Positions 39,481-46,590 of a stretch of DNA of 46,590 nt are shown here, piece after piece. The translations under genes and the position numbers were made by a program. The notes beneath the pieces were generated by a model. That model ran no database searches and was not told the DNA's origin. It saw nothing but the letters and a program-made list of their open reading frames with translations. The stretch spans positions 1 to 46,590 of the forward strand of contig RFTL01000005.1 of NCBI GenBank assembly GCA_009923455.1. The letters are read 5' to 3'. Position 1 is the first letter of the stretch; every line of letters starts with the position of its first letter. Source of the stretch: Actinomycetota bacterium (lineage in GTDB: Bacteria > Actinomycetota > Actinomycetes > Actinomycetales > Microbacteriaceae).

Positions 39481-42432
39481 ATGGCAGTAATCGGACATGC
39501 AGAAATCGTTGTTAGGGCAATAACTAACAACTTTGAGAAAGAGCTGAAGAGCACTCTTAGTAATATCTCTAAGAGTGTCTCTGTCGGCGCTGGTCGCCAA
39601 ATCGGTGATGGCTTTGCGGATGGGTTTAATCGCAGCAATGCATCAACCGTATTTGGAAAGGTGTCAGATGGCCTTAGGAGCATGGTACCTGAAGCTGAAG
39701 CTGCCCGAGAACGATTTCAAAGCTTAGTCAGAACTGGATTTGTACTTCAAGGCGCTCTTGGTCTTGTTGCTGGAGCAATCTCCTCTGTTGTAGTTTCTAT
39801 TGGCCCGCTAATTGGATCACTTTTAGCGGCTGCTCCTGCTGCAGTGGTTTTGGCTAATGGTCTGGTTGCAATACAGCTGGCATCCAGGGTCGGTAAGGCC
39901 GCCTTTGGTGACATAGCTGGAGCAGTAAGCAATGCTACTAAGTCGCAGGGTGGCTACAATAGGTCCTTGGAAGACGCGGTAGAGAAGCTTAGACAACTTA
40001 AGTTCGAAGCCGAAGAGGCCGCATTATCTCAAGATAGGGCTGCACTAAATCTAGAAAAAGCTAGAGAAAACTTAATTCGTTCTCAGGAGATGCCAGCTAA
40101 CTCCCGGGAGCGCCGGGAAGCTGAGCTTGAGTTTAGAGAAGCTGAGCTTGCATACAGGCGGGCTAAGGATAGAAATAATCAGACAAAGAAAGAGATAGCT
40201 AAGGGCGTTAAAGGGCAGATGTCTGCCACTGGTGCTGGAGCTGACCCATTTGCTGGACTTAACTCAGCGCAGAGGGCGTTTGCGCAATACCTAGTCAAAC
40301 TGCAGCCTAGATTTGCCAGACTAGAACTAGCCCTCTCTAAGGCGTTCCTGAGACCGCTCAGGAAAGCTACTGATCTTTTGATGGACGAGCTTATGCCAGT
40401 CCTCGAGGATCAACTTCCTGGAATTGCAAAAACTACTGGCGAGGCTCTTAAGGGGATTGCAGTAGAGGCGTCTACGCCAGAAAATGCTGCAAGACTGGCA
40501 ACAATCTTTAAAAACTCTAATCCGATTATCAAAAAAGTCGGAGATATTCTAGAAAACTTACTAACTTCTGTCTTAACCATCCTAGAAGCTTCTGATGGCG
40601 TAGCTACACAATTCTTTACTTGGTTAGATACTTTGACCGGCGGCTGGGCCGACTCCCTTGAGGTGATGGGACAAAACGGTTCTCTCAAAAAGTTCTTTGA
40701 TGACGCAGGAGTAGAAGCCGCCAAGTGGGGCACCATCATTGGAAACATTTTTGATGGCTTTATCAACCTAATGGAGCTCACCACTGGCCCTGGTAGTGCC
40801 GGCGAGTACATGCTTGATTGGTTTACTGAAGCATCTGAAGGCTTCAAAAATATGTTTGCAGATGATCCTGAAGCAGGCAAGAAGTTTTTCAAAGATGCAA
40901 TGATCAATGCACGATCTGTTCTTTCTTCAATTGGTGCTCTAGTTAAAGAAGTTCTTGGGGTAGCAGACAACCCAAACATTGCAGTTGCTTTTGACAAACT
41001 AAAAGAGGGCGCGCCAAGCATTGGGACCATGCTAGATCAGATGATCGACGCTGCACCTAGTTTTGCTGGATTGATTGTCACAATCACAAAAATTATGGAA
41101 GCCTTTACTGATGATGGTCAGCTAAAGGGCTTCTTTGACACTCTTAATGTTGCTGCAGGAAAGCTTTTAGAGTTTGTTCAATCTCCCGAGTTTAAAACTT
41201 TGTTAGACAATATCGGACCATTGCTCGGTGTACTATCTGCCGTAGGTGTTGTAATGGATGCAATTCAGTTTGCATTTAGTGTACTTATTGGCTACTTGGC
41301 ATTTATGGCTGTTGGAGCTGAAAAGTTCCTAGCGCCGATCACAAAAGCTAAAGACAACATAAAAACACTCGTCAAGACCAAGCCACTTGGAGCGGGTGTA
41401 TCCGGGCCAATGACTGCTGCCCAGGCTAAGCAAGCTGACATGTTTAAAAACATAGGTAAAGGACTTAAAGCCGGTGGAATTCTTGGAATTGTACTTCTTC
41501 TTGTAGAAAAAGCCATCGAATTTTATAATAAATTCTTTGACTTTAGGCAAATGGTTGATAGAACCTTTGGAGATTTAGGCAAAAAAGTTGAGGAACTCTT
41601 TGCAGAAATTGGAAAACTATTCGATGTCTTATTCGGGGGCGACGGTATAGGTGGCATCTTTGACGCCTTGGACCCGATAATTAAGTTCCTATTAGAAATC
41701 TTAATTCCAGTGATTGGGTTTGCATTCGGTGGTCTAATTGATGGTGCCAAACTAGTAGTAAGTGTAATTACTAACGTTGTAAAAGCTATCTTGACCCCTA
41801 TTAAAACAATTATTCAGGGTCTTATGTTGCTGTTTGATGACCCTATTTTGGCTCTCCAGGTGATGATAGGTGGAGTTGTTCAGGCCCTAGTGGGAATCAT
41901 TGACGTTGGAGTTAACAGCATTATTGACTTCTTGAACTTCGTGCTAGATAGAGTTGAATCTACAATTAGAACGATCGGTAACACCCCTCTAGGTGATCTA
42001 GCAAGAGATCTTTTTGGCCTCGACTTGAAGAGCTTCTCTATAGAGAGAATTCAAAAAATCGACATAGCAGGTGCCATCGGAAAAAATATCCAGGCTGGCT
42101 TAGACCGCAAGAAAAACGAAGACATTAAGAAAAACTTTAGTACTGGCACTCGTGACAGTAAGATACCTAAACTTGCAAGCGGTGGAGTAGCCTATCCAAG
42201 CCTTGGAGGTACTCTAGTTACCGTTGCAGAAGCTGGACGTCCAGAACGCATCGAACCATTGGACCCTAATGGACTCTCTAACAGAGATAAAGCCATGATT
42301 CAGGAACTGTCTGGTGGCTCCATGTCGGGAGTAAATGTCAATGTTTACGCGACACCGGGAATGGATGTCAATGAACTTACGCAGGCTATCTCTAGAAAGC
42401 TTGCAATGGAGATAAAGAGAGGCTCGATCTAA
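39481..42432 (+). CDS. tape measure protein
   Basis: 983 aa, coiled-coil and hydrophobic segments, position after chaperones. Confidence 0.92.
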   Translation: MAVIGHAEIVVRAITNNFEKELKSTLSNISKSVSVGAGRQIGDGFADGFNRSNASTVFGKVSDGLRSMVPEAEAARERFQSLVRTGFVLQGALGLVAGAISSVVVSIGPLIGSLLAAAPAAVVLANGLVAIQLASRVGKAAFGDIAGAVSNATKSQGGYNRSLEDAVEKLRQLKFEAEEAALSQDRAALNLEKARENLIRSQEMPANSRERREAELEFREAELAYRRAKDRNNQTKKEIAKGVKGQMSATGAGADPFAGLNSAQRAFAQYLVKLQPRFARLELALSKAFLRPLRKATDLLMDELMPVLEDQLPGIAKTTGEALKGIAVEASTPENAARLATIFKNSNPIIKKVGDILENLLTSVLTILEASDGVATQFFTWLDTLTGGWADSLEVMGQNGSLKKFFDDAGVEAAKWGTIIGNIFDGFINLMELTTGPGSAGEYMLDWFTEASEGFKNMFADDPEAGKKFFKDAMINARSVLSSIGALVKEVLGVADNPNIAVAFDKLKEGAPSIGTMLDQMIDAAPSFAGLIVTITKIMEAFTDDGQLKGFFDTLNVAAGKLLEFVQSPEFKTLLDNIGPLLGVLSAVGVVMDAIQFAFSVLIGYLAFMAVGAEKFLAPITKAKDNIKTLVKTKPLGAGVSGPMTAAQAKQADMFKNIGKGLKAGGILGIVLLLVEKAIEFYNKFFDFRQMVDRTFGDLGKKVEELFAEIGKLFDVLFGGDGIGGIFDALDPIIKFLLEILIPVIGFAFGGLIDGAKLVVSVITNVVKAILTPIKTIIQGLMLLFDDPILALQVMIGGVVQALVGIIDVGVNSIIDFLNFVLDRVESTIRTIGNTPLGDLARDLFGLDLKSFSIERIQKIDIAGAIGKNIQAGLDRKKNEDIKKNFSTGTRDSKIPKLASGGVAYPSLGGTLVTVAEAGRPERIEPLDPNGLSNRDKAMIQELSGGSMSGVNVNVYATPGMDVNELTQAISRKLAMEIKRGSI

Positions 42433-43439
42433 TGAGCGAATATTACGATCCAGCAACTGACTTATCTCAGGTTGCTCAGGATGCCGAAAATAAACTAGTA
42501 AATAAGGCTTTATCCGCGCTTCCTGTTCCTCACATATCTGGTCTAAAACTACAAGGCGATATCTCCATCGGAGACTTAGTACTCAACACCATCGACACAA
42601 CCGGGGATACCGCTGGAGTTATTTGGGTGTGTTCCGAACTTGACGGATGGTGGAATATTCCGGATCCAGAATTCCCTGAACTAAACCGAGGATGGGGCGA
42701 TGGAGCATATGATGCCAATGGTAGATACTCTGCTCGATTGCTCACTTTGTCCGGATCGTTTCTGACTCAGACCCCTGAGCAGGTAGAACCAGCCCGTAAG
42801 AAGCTGATAGAAGCCATCGATCTAGTTTACCGAGGTGCCAACATAAAGGTAAATGAGGTTGAAAGAACTAGAAACTTAGACGGCACCTATACAGCATCTA
42901 GCAGCCCGAAGGTAGCGTTTGTTCGACTATCTGGTCGTCCAGAGATTATTTCTAGCAAGGCTCGCGGCCGCCATGACTTTGCTATCGGACTCAAGGCACC
43001 AGACCACGTTAAATATGAATACCTAGAGGACACGTATAGGACTGCAACACTTTCTAGAGGCAACAACACCACTATAACTAATACTGGCAACACTAGAACC
43101 CCGTTTATTTTTGAAATTACTGGTACCACTGCTTCTGGTGAAAAACTTACAATCCAGAACGAATACCAAAAAGATGGAGTAGCTGTAACTGAGAGAATCA
43201 CCGGCATTGTGAAAACTGGCTCTGGGTATACAACCGAGATTGATACATATAATAGAAATGTCATTCGAGTAACTAGGACTGGTGACGTGGTCACTAGCAC
43301 AGTTAGCGCTAGGGGAGACATCGACTCCTACGTCGATTGGCTGCAACTATACCCGGGCAACAATAAGATTACTTTCACCAGCACAGGCTCGTCCACTGTA
43401 TCTTGCAAGATTAACTACCGATCAGGTTGGATCGGATAA
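42432..43439 (+). CDS. distal tail/minor tail protein
   Basis: position after TMP; GYGDGAYDANGRYSARLLTLSGSF-like Dit pattern. Confidence 0.75.
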   Translation: MSEYYDPATDLSQVAQDAENKLVNKALSALPVPHISGLKLQGDISIGDLVLNTIDTTGDTAGVIWVCSELDGWWNIPDPEFPELNRGWGDGAYDANGRYSARLLTLSGSFLTQTPEQVEPARKKLIEAIDLVYRGANIKVNEVERTRNLDGTYTASSSPKVAFVRLSGRPEIISSKARGRHDFAIGLKAPDHVKYEYLEDTYRTATLSRGNNTTITNTGNTRTPFIFEITGTTASGEKLTIQNEYQKDGVAVTERITGIVKTGSGYTTEIDTYNRNVIRVTRTGDVVTSTVSARGDIDSYVDWLQLYPGNNKITFTSTGSSTVSCKINYRSGWIG

Positions 43440-43447
43440 GGTAAAAT
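43440..43447 (+). promoter_or_regulatory. GGTAAAAT -10-like motif
   Basis: fourth copy, before minor tail gene. Confidence 0.4.
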
Positions 43448-43473
43448 TTTACTAACGACGAATAGAAACTAAC

Positions 43474-45681
43474 ATGACGCTTCCAGTATCGACAGCTAGT
43501 ACTAAGGCACCTGCCGCAGACTACCGCTACATTATCACGGACACACTGACTGACTCAGTTGTGGCCGAACTCCCGTTCGTGGATGTTTCGTTTGAAAACA
43601 GGCTCAACGAGGCTGGTCAATTTCAGGGATCTTTTCCAATAACTGAAGGCTCGTCTGTTTTAGACATCTATAATTCCACCCTTCCAGGTAAGAACTCGAT
43701 CTATGTTCTGAGAGATGGAGAATGCGTGTGGGGCGGAATCATCTCCAGCAGGTCCTACAACATCAAAGAAAAAATTCTAGACATCTCTGCAGATGAGTTT
43801 GTTAGCTACTTGGACCGTCGCGCTGTTTGGAAGACTTGGTCTACAGAATTTCCTTGTGACATCTTAATCTTTAACGCTGATCAAGAAATGCCTGATGAGC
43901 CTGATGCCCCTAGGATGGGTCAAGTTACCATCATAGGAGATATTGAATTTACAGAATTTAACATTGTTCCTGGTAGCAGATTCCGACTTTGGTTTGGTTC
44001 TAAGACAGAGAGCGATGCAGAAAAGAATAAACAGTACTACGACGGATATTACACAGTTACTGATGATCCAAACTTCCCCGTGGATGCAGAGAATAAAACT
44101 TTTTATTTCTCTCCTTTCTACAGACCAGAGGGGCAAAAAAACTTTAGACCAATTGCCCTTGGCAACTATTCATCGGAGATTGGCTGCTCGGTAAAACTAA
44201 GACAGCAGACCGATGACTATCTAACAACTCTTCTTAATGCTCATTTTGCTGATGACCTTTTAGATCTTGGTTTTGCAAAGAGGGATAACATTCCTGGTAG
44301 ATTGCAGATGCTGGAGATAGAGTCCTTTTCTAGGACCAATAATATTGTTACGGTAAAAACTGTGGCAGATAACTTTTTTGTCCCTGGCCAAATTATTGCA
44401 ATTAAAGACTTACCTGGATTTAGAACCAATAGAACTAAGGTAATTTCCGTAATTGACTCAAAAACGTTTACTTATGCATTCACCGGAGCAGACGTACCTC
44501 AGACGTTAGCTAGCAACGTGAATCTTGTAACTCAAATCGCAAGATTTCAAAGAGTTTTAGATACTGCTACTTTTTACACAGAGGACCCTCATGGGCTTGC
44601 TGTTGGAGATATTGTTCGACTAAGCGGAGTCGACAGTCAAATAGACTCGAAAGACCTGCACGAAGTCACTAGAATTGGCACTAGTGCTGGATTTAACGAC
44701 TCTATCTTTCAAATTGAAAGTAGAGGTCGAAAGATTAACATAAGTAATGCTGCCCCCAGCGCAGCTGCGACTAGGATTGCTGTTGTTGAATCTACTACTG
44801 CTGGGTCCTATATCAATAACTCTGACATCGGGATTACTTTTGAACGCGATCCGCTGCTGAGTACCACTATGGTGGAGCAAGAGCCAATCCTCGGGTCTGA
44901 GCTTTTCACTTTTAAGGAAATTATTGATAAATATTCAAACGACCTGATTGGCTTTGATTATAGGATCGATTGCACATTTGATAGAGAAGATAACACCTTC
45001 TCTAAAGCATTTAAGTTTTTACCTCTAGTTCCGGTGACTCTACAAAATTATGTAAGTGGTCCGGGCGGAACTCTGCCAGAAAATAAGTTAGTAGACCTAC
45101 AATACTTTAGCGTTGAAGGTAAAAATGCTAATAGTGTTGCATTTGAATTCCCTGGAAACATTGAGACAGTCAACTTCACTGAGAGTTTGGAGGAGGGCGC
45201 TACTAGAGTCTTTGCGCAAGGTCAAAAATCAACAGGAGCTTTTTCTGCATATGGTGCAGCGACTGACTATTCGGCATTGACCGATGGTTGGCCTTTATTC
45301 GATAAAATCATTAAAAAGGACAAGCTTAACTATAGAGAAGACCTCTACAAGATTTCTAAAAACGTAGTTGCTCAGGCGCAGTTGCCTGTTGCCACATTCT
45401 CCATAACGGTAAATGGTAGCTTAGATCCACAGGTGGGCAGCTACAAGCCAGGAGATTGGTGCATTGTTAGAATTGATGATCCTTTCATCTCCCAGCGTTT
45501 GGGTAGTTATTACGAGAATAAGGGCGACTCGGACAGAAGAGTGTTTTTGCGAAAAATTTCGTCAGTTGCGGTTCAACTATCTGCTAACCCAACCCTCCCC
45601 GAGATTGTCACGTTGCAGCTCGTGACAGAGCCGGGTGTAGATATAACTGGAGCAGAGCGAGCATGGCGCGACGACGCCTAA
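43474..45681 (+). CDS. minor tail protein (baseplate/tail tip)
   Basis: LPFVDVSFENRLNEAGQFQGSFPI...; position. Confidence 0.8.
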   Translation: MTLPVSTASTKAPAADYRYIITDTLTDSVVAELPFVDVSFENRLNEAGQFQGSFPITEGSSVLDIYNSTLPGKNSIYVLRDGECVWGGIISSRSYNIKEKILDISADEFVSYLDRRAVWKTWSTEFPCDILIFNADQEMPDEPDAPRMGQVTIIGDIEFTEFNIVPGSRFRLWFGSKTESDAEKNKQYYDGYYTVTDDPNFPVDAENKTFYFSPFYRPEGQKNFRPIALGNYSSEIGCSVKLRQQTDDYLTTLLNAHFADDLLDLGFAKRDNIPGRLQMLEIESFSRTNNIVTVKTVADNFFVPGQIIAIKDLPGFRTNRTKVISVIDSKTFTYAFTGADVPQTLASNVNLVTQIARFQRVLDTATFYTEDPHGLAVGDIVRLSGVDSQIDSKDLHEVTRIGTSAGFNDSIFQIESRGRKINISNAAPSAAATRIAVVESTTAGSYINNSDIGITFERDPLLSTTMVEQEPILGSELFTFKEIIDKYSNDLIGFDYRIDCTFDREDNTFSKAFKFLPLVPVTLQNYVSGPGGTLPENKLVDLQYFSVEGKNANSVAFEFPGNIETVNFTESLEEGATRVFAQGQKSTGAFSAYGAATDYSALTDGWPLFDKIIKKDKLNYREDLYKISKNVVAQAQLPVATFSITVNGSLDPQVGSYKPGDWCIVRIDDPFISQRLGSYYENKGDSDRRVFLRKISSVAVQLSANPTLPEIVTLQLVTEPGVDITGAERAWRDDA

Positions 45682-45700
45682 GAAATAACAGGAGCTAATT

Positions 45701-46590
45701 ATGGCAGTAAAAAGAACTACTGGAATTTCACCCGTTGTCTCCGGAATTGATAGGAGACTAAGGGCCGTCGAGGGTAGCGAGCCAGCTCTAGATGCTAGCA
45801 TCTCGAATGCTCCTACGGTTGTGTTGGCTGATGATGATGATCCGAATCTAGATGTGGTGTTGCCACCTAGCGTAGACAAAAAGTACGAATACAAGAGGGT
45901 GCTTAAAGCCTATATTTATGGCAATAAAGTAACTGGATTCGGCTCTAGGTGCGAACTATACTTCGGAGAAGACCCTGAAATTGAAGCCGCTGACCCTGTG
46001 GATGTGCAGGGTATTCATGGCACCAGTACCGATGATTTTAATATTTCACCTAAGCAATTTAAAGTTTTTGAGACGGACACCCCTCCTTGGACTGGCAGAA
46101 AGTCTTGGAGAAATACGCCAACCACAGGGAACAACGGTGACACTATTACCAACACTGTTTGGTTTAATCCAGTTGTCGAAGTGCCATCCAGCTATCCGAG
46201 CACCAGTGGTAGGGAGCTAATCACCACTAGGCGTATCGATACAGCAGAGGTTGATGGATCTACTGTAACCGTAAATTTAAACGCTACCCACAAGTTTGAG
46301 GTTGGCGACATTATTTCCGTAGATCTCCCCGAGCCTGCTTTTGGTATTGACGGACTCTTTAGGATTACCGATGTTCCCGACACCAGCACAATTGTCTACC
46401 AGTTAGATTTCCCTGCAACATCTCCTGTTACTTTAGATTCTTCTGACTTTACTGGCGGCGAAGCGTATGTCTATCCGGTTGCTAGAAGAGTAGTCAAAGA
46501 CGGTACAGTGTGGATTGACACAAGCGTTGAGCCAAACCGCGTTTGGGTTTGGAACGTTCTTCGTTGGTATGACACGGCTGAACCTATTGG
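45701..46590 (+). CDS. minor tail protein, truncated at window end
   Basis: ACAGGAGCTAATT ATG; open to end of window (MAVKRTTGISPVVSGIDRRLRAVEG...). Confidence 0.7.
   Translation, partial: MAVKRTTGISPVVSGIDRRLRAVEGSEPALDASISNAPTVVLADDDDPNLDVVLPPSVDKKYEYKRVLKAYIYGNKVTGFGSRCELYFGEDPEIEAADPVDVQGIHGTSTDDFNISPKQFKVFETDTPPWTGRKSWRNTPTTGNNGDTITNTVWFNPVVEVPSSYPSTSGRELITTRRIDTAEVDGSTVTVNLNATHKFEVGDIISVDLPEPAFGIDGLFRITDVPDTSTIVYQLDFPATSPVTLDSSDFTGGEAYVYPVARRVVKDGTVWIDTSVEPNRVWVWNVLRWYDTAEPI

Noticed and set aside
40410-41030. 206-aa minus-strand ORF opposite the tape measure gene
   Set aside because: Long antisense frame inside a strongly supported coding region; no upstream signals.
38743-43049. 14-mer TATAGGACTGCAAC at 38743 and 43036
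   Set aside because: One copy is inside a coding region with no further support; could be chance, not reported as regulatory.
1-46590. Insertion sequence, integrase or prophage attachment site
   Set aside because: No transposase, integrase or att-like duplication recognised in this window; absence here does not exclude one elsewhere in the genome.

Overview
The window reads as part of the genome of a tailed dsDNA phage (siphovirus-like). The gene families and domain style point to an actinobacterial host, but that is inference. Nearly all credible genes are on the + strand. Left to right: (1) ~1-4800, an array of ten small-gene cassettes, each with its own sigma70-like promoter, a three-arm inverted-repeat leader and (in nearly all cases) an intrinsic terminator; a 16-bp box (TGTATTTATTTTTTGT) precedes most promoters at near-constant spacing; (2) ~4800-5500, a noncoding CTAG-rich/polypyrimidine/AT-rich region; (3) HTH proteins, an NlpC/P60 hydrolase and small membrane proteins; (4) a full-length catalase-peroxidase (KatG) and a biliverdin-type heme oxygenase, followed by a candidate structured ncRNA; (5) a collagen-repeat fibre protein, large terminase, portal, a Dps-like miniferritin with conserved ferroxidase residues, a Cys-rich protein, very large multidomain head-associated proteins, prohead protease, scaffold-capsid fusion, major tail protein, connectors, tail chaperones, tape measure and minor tail proteins. 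The strongest novelty candidates are the phage-borne heme/iron/peroxide gene set (KatG + heme oxygenase + Dps-like), the promoter/leader cassette array with its phased upstream box, and a textbook -1 frameshift signal (CCCAAAA_UAG plus downstream stem) that would fuse a 1144-aa head-associated protein to a metalloprotease/ADP-ribosyltransferase-like protein. All calls are from reading the sequence; no database search was run.
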